Notes: generated by a model from the sequence alone, not told the origin. DNA of 14,438 nt from Cellvibrionales bacterium (GCA_024645065.1 JAHEGP010000058.1:1-14438), one strand, 5' to 3'; positions 6,986 to 14,359 are shown, counted from the first letter of the stretch. Numbers and translations are program-made.

Positions 6986-7000
6986 TAAAACGAGTGCTAA
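6974..7000 (+). promoter_or_regulatory. CIRCE operator (HrcA binding site) upstream of rpoH
   Basis: TTAGCACTC (6974-6982), nine spacer bases, then GAGTGCTAA (6992-7000) is an exact match to the CIRCE consensus in both arms. CIRCE is the operator of HrcA, which represses chaperone operons (groESL, dnaK) and releases when chaperone capacity is exhausted. Here it lies between ftsX and rpoH, 34 bases before the rpoH ATG, and overlaps the likely promoter. The hrcA gene is not in the window. Confidence 0.92.
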
Positions 7001-7034
7001 AATAGCGGCTACAGTGAAAAAGGGGTTTTATTGT

Positions 7035-7889
7035 ATGAAGAGCGAATTACAGCCGGTTACCATGATGGTTCCAGGTGGTAATGTTAATGCCTACATTCAG
7101 ACCGTGAATACGGTGCCAGTGCTTTCTGTCGAGGAAGAGCAGGAATTGGCCCGGCGCTTGTATTACCAGCAGGATCTTGAGGCGGCCAGGCAGTTGGTTC
7201 TTAGCCATCTGCGATTCGTCGTGCATGTGGCGCGAAGTTATACCGGTTACGGGCTGCCACTGGCAGATTTAATCCAGGAAGGCAACGTGGGGTTAATGAA
7301 GGCGGTGAAGCGCTTTAACCCGGAAAAAGGAGTGCGTCTGGTGTCGTTTGCCGTACACTGGATCAAAGCTGAAATGCACGAATTTATTCTGCGCAACTGG
7401 CGTATCGTTAAAGTCGCCACAACCAAGGCGCAACGCAAATTGTTCTTCAACCTGCGAGGGCAGAAAAAGACTCTCAATTGGCTCTCTAGCGCTGAGGCCG
7501 AAGCAGTGGCCGAAGATCTGGGTGTCGATGTGGTGGAAGTTCGGCGCATGGAGGGTCGGCTCAGCACCTACGACACTCCCTACGATGGTGCCGTCGATGC
7601 TGACGACAGCGCCAGTTTCGTAGCCCCGGTCAATTATCTTGAGGATCACAGTGCTGACCCCGCGCGGCAACTGGAAACGTCCGAGTGGCAGCAAAACAAT
7701 GAACAAAATCTGCATTCAGCGATTGCGGAACTGGATGATCGATCCAGGGATATATTGGCCAGCCGTTGGTTGGCGGAGAAAAAGGCTACCTTACACCAGC
7801 TGGCGGATAAATACGGTGTATCCGCCGAACGCATACGCCAACTCGAGCAAAATGCGATGAAAAAAATGAAGGCCAGTATGCAAGCGTAG
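7035..7889 (+). CDS. rpoH: RNA polymerase heat-shock sigma factor (sigma-32)
   Basis: Directs RNA polymerase to heat-shock promoters for chaperones and proteases. The ATG at 7035 gives 284 residues, the same length as E. coli RpoH. It is preceded by AAGGGG (7020-7025), nine bases upstream; the in-frame GTG at 7014 lies before this site and is unlikely. Region 1.2 lies near 16-45 and regions 2.1-2.4 at about 55-125 (DLIQEGNVGLMKAVKRFNP and VSFAVHWIKAEMHEFILRNW). The RpoH box QRKLFFNLR (133-141), diagnostic for sigma-32 and part of chaperone/FtsH control, follows. Region 4.2 has the helix-turn-helix at about 252-279. It is the last gene of the ftsYEX-rpoH cluster, but its own upstream region carries a CIRCE operator and promoter candidates. 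A strong terminator follows 20 bases after the stop. Confidence 0.98.
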   Translation: MKSELQPVTMMVPGGNVNAYIQTVNTVPVLSVEEEQELARRLYYQQDLEAARQLVLSHLRFVVHVARSYTGYGLPLADLIQEGNVGLMKAVKRFNPEKGVRLVSFAVHWIKAEMHEFILRNWRIVKVATTKAQRKLFFNLRGQKKTLNWLSSAEAEAVAEDLGVDVVEVRRMEGRLSTYDTPYDGAVDADDSASFVAPVNYLEDHSADPARQLETSEWQQNNEQNLHSAIAELDDRSRDILASRWLAEKKATLHQLADKYGVSAERIRQLEQNAMKKMKASMQA

Positions 7890-7909
7890 TAGGGTAAAAG
7901 CCCAGCAGG

Positions 7910-7936
7910 AAAGCCGCTGCATTTAGCGGCTTTTTT
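7910..7936 (+). terminator. Intrinsic terminator after rpoH
   Basis: AAAGCCGCT (7910-7918) pairs perfectly with AGCGGCTTT (7925-7933) around a six-base loop. T7931-7936 and further T-rich bases follow. It is a GC-rich stem with a T-run, 20 bases after the rpoH stop, and should end the ftsY-rpoH transcripts. Confidence 0.95.
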
Positions 7937-7947
7937 GTTTTTGGGTC

Positions 7948-7984
7948 GGACACGTCGCGGCTACTACCGATTTTTGTCGTGTCC
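7948..7984 (+). repeat. Inverted repeat between the rpoH terminator and the DUF423 gene
   Basis: GGACACG (7948-7954) is the exact reverse complement of CGTGTCC (7978-7984), separated by 23 bases. It falls in the 127 bases after the terminator that must hold the promoter for the DUF423-trmB pair. The long loop and lack of a T-run argue against a terminator. It may be an operator or chance. Confidence 0.4.
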
Positions 7985-8063
7985 AGCTGGCCGGGCTGGC
8001 AGCGCATGCCGGGGTGGTTTAGAGCGCTACAACATTATTATCAGGCAGTCGGGGAACATTTCG

Positions 8064-8441
8064 TTGGCTAAATACTTTCTGGTGATTGCTGCTTTTTCGG
8101 GCCTTTCAAGTGTGGCGTTGGGTGCCTTTGGTGCCCACGCTCTCAAGGGCAAGCTTGCGCCCGATCTCATGGCGGTCTATCAAACCGCAGTGCAGTACCA
8201 TTTTTACCACACCCTGTCCTTACTAGCCGTCGCCATGTTGCTGCTGCAGTTTCCCAGGCACTCGGTATTGGCTGCCAGTGGCGGCTGTTTTACCGTCGGT
8301 CTGGTGTTGTTTTGCGGGAGTCTTTATGCCCTGGCGTTTTCCGGCGTGCGCTGGTTGGGCGCTATCACTCCCCTCGGGGGTTTGGCATTTATGCTCGGCT
8401 GGTTGGCGCTGGCCTGGTTTGGCATCAAGCAGGCGAGTTAG
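8064..8441 (+). CDS. DUF423 family membrane protein (YgdD-like)
   Basis: A 125-residue inner-membrane protein with about four hydrophobic segments, matching the DUF423/YgdD family (E. coli YgdD 131). Family blocks are VALGAFGAHALKGKL (about 17-31), a VYQTAVQYHFYHTLSLL helix (about 36-52), FCGSLYALAF (about 84-93) and ITPLGGLAFMLGW (about 101-113). No ATG is in register with the family start. TTG at 8064 has GGGGA (8051-8055) eight bases upstream and gives the expected length, so I use it. The function is unknown. Its stop lies two bases before the trmB ATG, so the two genes are almost certainly co-transcribed. Confidence 0.9.
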   Translation: MAKYFLVIAAFSGLSSVALGAFGAHALKGKLAPDLMAVYQTAVQYHFYHTLSLLAVAMLLLQFPRHSVLAASGGCFTVGLVLFCGSLYALAFSGVRWLGAITPLGGLAFMLGWLALAWFGIKQAS

Positions 8442-8443
8442 CT

Positions 8444-9136
8444 ATGCATGGGGAGTCGACCAAGCAGCGCCGACCAATTCGAAGCTTTGTGGTACGCCCT
8501 GGCCGAATGACCGAGGGTCAACGCAACGCCATTGATCGCAGCTGGCCAGAGCTTGGGTTAACCGTTGCCGACGGCCCTTTGGACCTGGCCCGGGTTTTCA
8601 GGAGACAAGCGGACACCGTGCTGGAAATCGGTTTTGGCATGGGGGCGTCTTTGGCAGCTATGGCCGCCACTCATCCGGAACTGAACTATATCGGTATCGA
8701 GGTCCATCCCCCCGGGGTGGGTAGCTTGTTATTGAGCTGTGAAGAGCGCGGAATCGAAAACATCCGGATCTATCGCGAAGACGCGGTGGAAGTTCTCAAA
8801 CACTGCATCAAAACTGCGAGCCTGAGTGGCGTACAACTTTATTTTCCCGATCCATGGCCAAAAAAACGGCACCATAAGCGACGCATTGTCCAGCCAGGCT
8901 TTGTCACCCTGGTGGGGGAAAAATTGGCTCAGGGCGGCTTTCTCCATATGGCCACTGATTGGCAGAACTACGCCGAATATATGTTGGAAGTTATGGCTGG
9001 CCAGCCTGAATTTGTTAACAGCGCAGGGGTGGGTAAGTTCGCTGAAAAACCACAGTGGCGGCCAACAACCAAGTTCGAGTTGCGTGGTGAGCGCCTCGGG
9101 CATGGTGTATGGGATCTTCTGTTCCACAAGCGCTAG
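8444..9136 (+). CDS. trmB: tRNA (guanine-46-N7)-methyltransferase
   Basis: Forms m7G46 in the tRNA variable loop using SAM. The 230 residues (E. coli 239) carry the SAM-binding EIGFGMG (61-67), YIGIEVHPPGVG (82-93) and the family hallmark YFPDPWPKKRHHKRRIVQ (133-150). ATDW (170-173) and the C-terminal TKFELRGERLGHGVWDLLF (209-227), which binds tRNA and closes the active site, follow. The ATG at 8444 is chosen over upstream open frame because it aligns with the family and is preceded by AGGCGAG at the end of the DUF423 gene. It converges on hemW across 64 bases, in which I see no convincing terminator. Confidence 0.97.
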   Translation: MHGESTKQRRPIRSFVVRPGRMTEGQRNAIDRSWPELGLTVADGPLDLARVFRRQADTVLEIGFGMGASLAAMAATHPELNYIGIEVHPPGVGSLLLSCEERGIENIRIYREDAVEVLKHCIKTASLSGVQLYFPDPWPKKRHHKRRIVQPGFVTLVGEKLAQGGFLHMATDWQNYAEYMLEVMAGQPEFVNSAGVGKFAEKPQWRPTTKFELRGERLGHGVWDLLFHKR

Positions 9137-9200
9137 TGGCGGAGACGGGGCGGCTGGTTGAATGTGGTGCAGCCTGCAGCTGGCAATATCCTCTGCAGCT

Positions 9201-10364
9201 TCAAAGTATAAACGCCTGTAACACTGAATCAAGATATCGACTTCCGGCAGCGGTTGTGCAGAGGCGATCCGGTTCTTTCCGCAGTAGCCCACCTTGGCGA
9301 AGCTGCTTTAATCCAGGCTCAATGGCTGACAGCTGCAATCCTGTCCGCTGAAAATAATAACTGGCAGGAACGCCCTGCGACAGACGCAAGGCGTTCATCA
9401 TAAACTCAAGGGGCAGCTGCGCCGGTTCCAATGTCCGTTTCCCTGCTGTGCGGCAATGGCCCTTGGCCATGTAGTCTGAGGGTACCCGGGTTTTCCATTT
9501 ACGCTCAATCCGGTTGCTGATGATGCTGCTGATTTTACTGTGGGCACCTGCGCCAATACCGATATAGTCTCCAAACTGCCAGTAGTTGCGATTGTGTCTC
9601 GATTGCTGGTTCGGGCGTGCATAGGCTGATATTTCGTATCTTTGGTAGCCCGCTTGCTGGAGCGCGGCCCGGCCACTGGTTTCGATAGATTCCAGGGCCA
9701 GCTCCGGCGGCAGTCGCGGTGGCCGCTTGTGGAATTCGGTATTGGGCTCAAGGGTCAGCTCGTACCAGGAAATATGCTCGGGCTGCAGCCCAAAGGCTGT
9801 CTGCAGGTCAGCTTCTGCTTGGGATGCGCTTTGCCCCGGCAGCCCATACATTAAGTCCAGGTTGATGACCCCGAAGCCGGCGTTGCGCGCGGCCTTGAAG
9901 GCCCGCATCGCGTCATCAGCAGTATGGATACGGCCCAAGGCCCGCAGTTGTCGGTCATCAAAACTTTGCACCCCAATCGAAATGCGGTTTACCCCGGCAT
10001 TGTGAAAGCCGGCAAAGTGTTGCGCGTCGATCGCGCCGGGATTGGCTTCAAGTGTAATTTCAATGTTCTTTTGCCACCCGATCTGCTTCTCGGTGGCCTC
10101 CAGTAGTGTATTTATCGCCGCAGGTGACAACAGGCTTGGTGTGCCGCCGCCAATAAAAATCGATGCGAGCTTGCGCCGCTGCACGCTGGTTTGCTCCTGC
10201 TTAAGATCCGCCAGCAAGGCTGCAATGTAGTCTCGCTCGGGTAAGATGCCGGGCGCGGTATGAGAGTTGAAATCACAATACGGGCACTTGCGAATACACC
10301 AGGGCACGTGGATATAAAGGCTTAGTGGCGGCAGCTGCTGGAGTTGGATAGCACCTGCGCTCAC
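9201..10364 (-). CDS. hemW: Radical-SAM-family heme chaperone HemW
   Basis: The 387-residue protein carries the radical-SAM cluster motif C23-X3-C27-X2-C30 in HVPWCIRKCPYCDF. GGGTPS (72-77), GVQSFDDRQLRALGR (131-145) and the HemW-specific HNRNYW (257-262), the HNxxYW heme-binding motif that separates HemW from true coproporphyrinogen dehydrogenase HemN, follow. The usual HemN N-terminal extension is absent, and HemN's fourth CxxxCxxC residue is replaced by Phe (CDF). The protein inserts heme into respiratory enzymes. It starts at GTG 10364, overlapping the rdgB TGA as GTGA, which implies translational coupling. The length is close to E. coli HemW (378). It ends the minus-strand series headed upstream by the metX genes. 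Confidence 0.95.
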   Translation of the reverse strand: MSAGAIQLQQLPPLSLYIHVPWCIRKCPYCDFNSHTAPGILPERDYIAALLADLKQEQTSVQRRKLASIFIGGGTPSLLSPAAINTLLEATEKQIGWQKNIEITLEANPGAIDAQHFAGFHNAGVNRISIGVQSFDDRQLRALGRIHTADDAMRAFKAARNAGFGVINLDLMYGLPGQSASQAEADLQTAFGLQPEHISWYELTLEPNTEFHKRPPRLPPELALESIETSGRAALQQAGYQRYEISAYARPNQQSRHNRNYWQFGDYIGIGAGAHSKISSIISNRIERKWKTRVPSDYMAKGHCRTAGKRTLEPAQLPLEFMMNALRLSQGVPASYYFQRTGLQLSAIEPGLKQLRQGGLLRKEPDRLCTTAAGSRYLDSVLQAFIL

Positions 10365-10972
10365 TGCTTGATTGTATTCGCGAGTGGGCCAAGCTGTGCC
10401 ATCAGGCCCGCCATGGCCTTGGCCCGATGACTGATTTGGCTTTTTAGCTCAGGACTCAATTCGGCAGCGCTACAATGGTATTGTGGCACCCAAAACAACG
10501 GGTCATAGCCAAAGCCGTTACTACCCCGGGGCGCCCGCAGGATTCGCCCTTCAAGGCTGCCCTGAAAGATGAGTGGACAGGGATCCTCGTCGTGGCGCAT
10601 GAAGACCAGGGCACAGTAATAGCGGGCACCGCGCCGGGCCTCTTCTATTCCATCCAGCTCGGCAAGCAGCTTTTCGTTATTACTCTGGTCTGTTGCTCCC
10701 GCCCCGCTGTAGCGGGCGGAATATATCCCCGGCTGACCCTTGAGGATATCCACCTCCAGGCCTGAGTCATCTGCCAGCGCTGGCAAATTCGTATGTTTGC
10801 AGGCATTGCGCGCCTTAATGATGGCATTTTCAACAAATGTGAGTCCGATTTCATCAGCTTCCGGGACGTTCAATTGTTGCTGCAGAACTACTTTGAGCGC
10901 AGCTGGCGCCAGCAAGTGATCAAACTCCTCGAGTTTGCCTTTGTTGCCACTGGCCAATACGATCTTTTGCAT
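10361..10972 (-). CDS. rdgB: dITP/XTP (non-canonical purine NTP) pyrophosphatase
   Basis: House-cleaning enzyme that hydrolyses dITP, ITP and XTP to monophosphates, keeping deaminated purines out of DNA and RNA. The 203 residues show the Ham1/RdgB signatures: LASGNKGKLEEF (6-17), TFVENAIIKAR (45-55), ADDSGLEVD (67-75) with the metal-binding Asp pair, GSNGFGYDPLF and the C-terminal ISHRAKAM. The ATG is at 10972, six bases after the upstream DUF4426 stop. The 3' end overlaps hemW by four bases (GTGA). The order metX-metW-DUF4426-rdgB-hemW is recalled from Pseudomonas too. Confidence 0.97.
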   Translation of the reverse strand: MQKIVLASGNKGKLEEFDHLLAPAALKVVLQQQLNVPEADEIGLTFVENAIIKARNACKHTNLPALADDSGLEVDILKGQPGIYSARYSGAGATDQSNNEKLLAELDGIEEARRGARYYCALVFMRHDEDPCPLIFQGSLEGRILRAPRGSNGFGYDPLFWVPQYHCSAAELSPELKSQISHRAKAMAGLMAQLGPLANTIKQ

Positions 10973-10978
10973 TCTCGG

Positions 10979-11437
10979 TTACTGCTCGGGAGAAACCCGC
11001 TTGTTGAATTTCACTGAAATCGGCGGCTTGTCAGGGTCCGGCTGCACTTTCAGGTCGAAGTAAAACACCGCTTCGCTGCTGGCCCGGATCTCCGCCACGT
11101 AGTAAACCGCATCCTTTTCGCGGATCTCGCGGAACTCGATTGGCATGGTGTGGATGAGGTCTGAATGGGTACCACTTACCCGGGCCGACTGCGTGCGACT
11201 TTCGGCGCCGCTACCGTGGGTCACCGAAACATTGAGCACCAAGCGGTCTTTGGCGCGCGTAATGTTATAACTGGAAGCAATATTCGGTTGCAGGAAACTG
11301 GATGGGAAGAGGCTGTGATAAACGGTGTAAGCGCCGGATTTGCTCTCGAATTGTTGCTGTGCCCGGGCGCTGGTGCCCGCCAGCAGGCTCGACAGCAACA
11401 TCATGAGTAAAATGGGAAGCATTCGGATGGTAATCAC
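10979..11437 (-). CDS. DUF4426 domain secreted protein
   Basis: A protein of about 152 residues with a Sec signal peptide: a hydrophobic MLPILLMMLLSSLLAG core and a likely cut after SARA, before QQQF. The mature domain (FESKSGAYTVYHSLFPSSFLQPNIASSYNI, in two adjoining conserved parts, and a later PIEFREIREKDAVYYVAE) matches my memory of DUF4426, a periplasmic beta-rich family found beside metW in Pseudomonas and relatives. No function is known. Two starts are possible. GTG 11437 has AGGTAGG seven bases upstream and begins eight bases after the metW stop. ATG 11422 gives 147 residues but lacks a ribosome site. I chose the GTG. The stop is six bases before rdgB, so the genes are tightly linked. 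Confidence 0.85.
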   Translation of the reverse strand: MITIRMLPILLMMLLSSLLAGTSARAQQQFESKSGAYTVYHSLFPSSFLQPNIASSYNITRAKDRLVLNVSVTHGSGAESRTQSARVSGTHSDLIHTMPIEFREIREKDAVYYVAEIRASSEAVFYFDLKVQPDPDKPPISVKFNKRVSPEQ

Positions 11438-11445
11438 GGTTTCGC

Positions 11446-12036
11446 CTACCTCGTTATACGGTAAATGGCAGTGAAGCCAAACAGGTTCGGCCACTTTCGG
11501 GCGCTGCCAGTCGATTCGCCCAGAGCGTTAAGAAAACGCCGATTAATGATATCAATGTTCTTGTCGCAGCACAGTTGCTCGAAATCCCTGATCGTACAAA
11601 AATGAATATTAGGCGTGTCGTACCATTGGTAAGGCAGGAACTTTGATACCGGCATCCTACCCCGTGTCGCCAGATAGTAGCGGCACCGCCAATGACCAAA
11701 ATTCGGAAAGACCACGATTCCTGCTTTACCTATGCGTAACATTTCATCGATGACAAGGTGAGGAAAGTGTACAGCTTGCAGGGTTTGTGTCATTACCACT
11801 GTATCAAAGCTTTGGTCAGTAAAATTGGCCAACCCCTTATCGAGATCCTGCTCCACCACATTGATTCCACCCGCAATGCAGCGTGAAATGGCATGGGGAT
11901 CAATCTCGATACCGTATCCCTGCACCGCCTTGTCATCGATCAGTTGGCGCAGCAGGGTTCCGTCACCGCAGCCGAGATCGAGCACCCGCTCACCTGGCTT
12001 GATCCAGGCCTGGACTAATTCGGGAGGTAAGCGCAT
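11446..12036 (-). CDS. metW: Methionine biosynthesis protein MetW
   Basis: A 196-residue SAM-dependent methyltransferase-like protein with the motif I DLGCGDGTLLRQL (20-32), an IEIDPHAI motif II region (about 43-50) and the MetW-characteristic VVFPNFGHWRCRYYL and PYQWYDTPNIHFCT stretches. In Pseudomonas-type bacteria MetW partners MetX and supports homoserine acylation; its chemical role is not settled. Its ATG overlaps the metX stop (TAATG, one shared base), a clear sign of translational coupling. The length is typical of the family. Confidence 0.95.
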   Translation of the reverse strand: MRLPPELVQAWIKPGERVLDLGCGDGTLLRQLIDDKAVQGYGIEIDPHAISRCIAGGINVVEQDLDKGLANFTDQSFDTVVMTQTLQAVHFPHLVIDEMLRIGKAGIVVFPNFGHWRCRYYLATRGRMPVSKFLPYQWYDTPNIHFCTIRDFEQLCCDKNIDIINRRFLNALGESTGSARKWPNLFGFTAIYRITR

Positions 12037-13196
12037 TAGTACTGTCCCCCAAGGTCGCGGTGAATACGGCTCATGTAGTTAGCGAAAATCTCCTGGTAGC
12101 GTGCATTGGGCAAGAGAAAGGCGTCGTGGCCCATATTGGAATCTATCTCTGCATAGCTAACCGACTTGTGGGCTGCGAGCAGCGCGTCGACGATTTCCCG
12201 CGAGCGCTGCGGTGGAAAGCGCCAGTCGGTGGAAAAGGAAAGAACCAGAAATCGGCATTGAGCCAGGCTGAAGGCAGCGGCCGGATCATCCCCATACTCG
12301 CGGGCGAGATCAAAATAGTCCAGCGCCCGGGTCATCAGGATGTAGGTATTTGCGTCGAAGCTGGTTGAAAAGCGCTCACCCTGGTAACGCAGGTAACTCT
12401 GAACCTGAAATTCAATGTCCGATTCCTGGCCGAGGGCGAAGCTGCCCCTGCGCAACTCGCGGCCGAATTTTTCTCCCATTAAATCATTGGACAGGTAGGT
12501 GATGTGTCCAATCATGCGCGCCAATGCGAGTCCATCGAGGGGAACGCTTTTCCGGCTCAGGTAGTTGCCGTCATTGAAGTCGGGGTCGGACGTTATGGCG
12601 CGTCTGGCGACTTCGTTGAAGGCCAGGTTTTGCGCGCTCAATTTGAGTGCGCTTGCAATCGTAATACAGTGGCCGATGCGCTCGGGATATTCCAGCGCCC
12701 AGCGCATTGCCTGCATGCCTCCCAGGCTGCCACCAATGACAGCAGCGAAGCGCTGAATTCCCAGGGCATCGGCAAGTTTTGCCTGACTGTTGACCCAGTC
12801 ACGCACTCGCAAAAGGGGAAACTGCGCTCCCCAGCTTTGTCCCGTTGCCGGGTTGATCGAGCGTGGGCCGGTTGAGCCAGCGCAGCCACCCAGATTGTTG
12901 GGGCTGATGACAAAAAACCTGCGCGTGTCGATAGGCTTGCCGGGGCCTATATACAGGTCCCACCATCCAGGCTTGGCATCCACTTCGTCGTGATACCCGG
13001 CGGCGTGATGGTCGCCAGACAACGCATGGCATATCAGCACCGCATTGGAGCGCTCCTGGTTGAGCTCACCATAGGTCTCAAAGACGATTTCGTAACTATC
13101 TAATCGTCGTCCCGATGCAAGTGTCAGTGGCTCGCTAAAACACTGCCTTTGGGGTGTTACCAGGCCCACCGAATCAGTTGGAGGAGTAAAAGGCAT
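12036..13196 (-). CDS. metX: Homoserine O-acyltransferase MetX
   Basis: Alpha/beta-hydrolase-fold enzyme that activates homoserine (acetyl- or succinyl-CoA donor) at the start of methionine synthesis. The 386 residues contain VLICHALSGDHHAAG (53-67), NLGGCAGSTGPRSINP (101-116) and the nucleophile elbow GGSLGGMQA with Ser157. Asp324 (STDWRFPP) and His357 (SNMGHDAFLL) complete the triad. Gammaproteobacterial MetX proteins often use succinyl-CoA despite their homology to acetyltransferases, so the acyl donor is left open. I take ATG 13196 over the in-frame TTG one codon earlier. No strong ribosome site is seen. The 65-base gap after yggU holds a weak candidate promoter (TTGTTT, 17 bases, TAGACT on the minus strand), and I see no SAM riboswitch or MetJ box. 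Confidence 0.96.
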   Translation of the reverse strand: MPFTPPTDSVGLVTPQRQCFSEPLTLASGRRLDSYEIVFETYGELNQERSNAVLICHALSGDHHAAGYHDEVDAKPGWWDLYIGPGKPIDTRRFFVISPNNLGGCAGSTGPRSINPATGQSWGAQFPLLRVRDWVNSQAKLADALGIQRFAAVIGGSLGGMQAMRWALEYPERIGHCITIASALKLSAQNLAFNEVARRAITSDPDFNDGNYLSRKSVPLDGLALARMIGHITYLSNDLMGEKFGRELRRGSFALGQESDIEFQVQSYLRYQGERFSTSFDANTYILMTRALDYFDLAREYGDDPAAAFSLAQCRFLVLSFSTDWRFPPQRSREIVDALLAAHKSVSYAEIDSNMGHDAFLLPNARYQEIFANYMSRIHRDLGGQY

Positions 13197-13261
13197 CAAT
13201 GGTTTTCACTGTAAGTTTAACTGAGCAGGCAGTCTAATCAGGCTGTTTGCGTGAAACAAGT

Positions 13262-13627
13262 TCAATGACCGCTTTGTCCACTAGCGGGTATTTTCGTTGC
13301 GAGGTCGCCTGGCGCCGAAGTTTTGGTTACAGCTTGTGACCGTGACTCAAGCAGGCACTGCTGTGGCAAATTCGTGGGTACGTGGATGCGGATATCCTTG
13401 TGCCGGCTGCTCGACCCCCGGACTATGGTCACCGCAGAGCGGGATACCGCGAATGCGTCGGCGATGAATGCAATGAGCTGCCTGTTCGCCTTGCCCTCAA
13501 CTGGCGTCGCCTTGAGCCTGATCTTAAGACGCTCGGCCTGGAGTCCGCAAAATTCATCGGCTCGTGCATTCGTCTGGACTTTGCATCGTAACACCAGCGC
13601 CTGGCCCTGCCAGAAAAAGTGCTTCAC
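13262..13627 (-). CDS. yggU: DUF167/YggU family protein with C-terminal extension
   Basis: A 121-residue cytoplasmic protein of unknown function. The DUF167 core spans about 1-90: ALVLRCKVQTNARADEF, LKIRLKATPVEGKAN with the hallmark PxEGKAN, and a following alpha-beta segment ending RHKDIRIHV. The last 30 or so residues are Ser/Thr/Ala/Gly-rich and low-complexity, making the protein longer than E. coli YggU (96). The start is GTG at 13627, overlapping the yggT stop as GTGA. The yggT-yggU adjacency is widespread, downstream of proC in gammaproteobacteria. Confidence 0.9.
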   Translation of the reverse strand: MKHFFWQGQALVLRCKVQTNARADEFCGLQAERLKIRLKATPVEGKANRQLIAFIADAFAVSRSAVTIVRGSSSRHKDIRIHVPTNLPQQCLLESRSQAVTKTSAPGDLATKIPASGQSGH

Positions 13628-14211
13628 ATTACCAGCAATAGGTTGCCTGGCAAGCCAGTCGCAATAGCAGCGTGATTAAGCAAAATAGTAAATACGTTGA
13701 TAAGGATAAACACCAGGATCGGCGACAGGTCGAGGCCACCCATAGGCGGCAGTATTTTTCGCACAGGAGCCATTACCGGCTCGTTGATCTGGTTTAGCAA
13801 TGCCAGGGCAGGATGGTTGCTGCCTGGCGCTATCCAGCTAAAAATGATGGCGACCAGGATAGAAAAGAAGTAGATCTTGACGATGGTGGCAGCAATTCCG
13901 ATCAGGCTCCATACCAGGGCATTGACCGGATGAGGCATCACTCCGCCCAGGAGCAAGTAGAGCAGGTTGATGATGATAAACTGGATAATCAGTGCGAGTA
14001 CGAGCGTTGCGAGGTCAAGCCCGCCAAAGCCCGGTATGACGCGTCGCAATGGTCGCACCAGCGGGTCAGTGGCCCGCACCACAAACTGGCTTATCGGATT
14101 GTAGAAGTCTGCCCGCGCTACCTGCAACAGTAGCCGCAGTAATACAACGATCAGGTAAAGACTCATGATCGTGTTGATCAGGTACGCGCCAATATCGATC
14201 ATTGCGCCCAT
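13624..14211 (-). CDS. yggT: YggT family integral membrane protein
   Basis: A 195-residue inner-membrane protein with two YGGT repeats. Each is a membrane span followed by a conserved amphipathic block: YNPISQFVVRATDPLVRPLRR with PGFGGLD (about 37-64), and HPALALLNQINEPVMAPVRK with PPMGGLD (about 133-163). Four to six hydrophobic spans are visible. The function is unclear; E. coli YggT has been linked to osmotic stress, and plastid/cyanobacterial relatives (YlmG) to division or thylakoid organisation. ATG 14211 has GGAG seven bases upstream; the frame is open 10 codons further but that part is not family-like. It lies downstream of proC and overlaps yggU by four bases. Confidence 0.93.
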   Translation of the reverse strand: MGAMIDIGAYLINTIMSLYLIVVLLRLLLQVARADFYNPISQFVVRATDPLVRPLRRVIPGFGGLDLATLVLALIIQFIIINLLYLLLGGVMPHPVNALVWSLIGIAATIVKIYFFSILVAIIFSWIAPGSNHPALALLNQINEPVMAPVRKILPPMGGLDLSPILVFILINVFTILLNHAAIATGLPGNLLLVM

Positions 14212-14359
14212 GTTTGTCTCCGATAGTATTTGTGCCCGCAACGACGGACAGCTTAAAGGCGTGTTGAAGGGCTGTCTATGATTGCAGCGCTGCCGTCACA
14301 GGGCCCGCGGCAATGATACTGCCATCCCGGACTGGCGTGCCAGGTATTGGGCCAGGCTC

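Noticed and set aside
7017..7032. A-run/GGGG/T-run around the rpoH ribosome site as an RNA thermometer
   Set aside because: The stem would be four A-U pairs with the ribosome site in the loop, too weak and not occluding it; no larger pairing was found by eye.
9174..9200. Two CTGCAGCT copies in the trmB/hemW convergent gap as a possible terminator
   Set aside because: Only the 6-bp self-palindromic CTGCAG can pair, the loop is 13 bases and there is no T-run on either strand.
8729..9292. 187-codon minus-strand frame opposite trmB
   Set aside because: It overlaps the conserved trmB and hemW coding sequence and shows no family motif.
13197..13261. Possible methionine riboswitch or MetJ operator before metX
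   Set aside because: The gap is only 65 bases and contains neither an AGACGTCT-type box nor a recognisable SAM riboswitch fold.
14280..14359. Protein-like reading RIESLAQYLARQSG just after the proC stop, in another frame
   Set aside because: It is 20-odd residues in a shifted frame without a start or ribosome site, and the proC C-terminus already ends where the family does.
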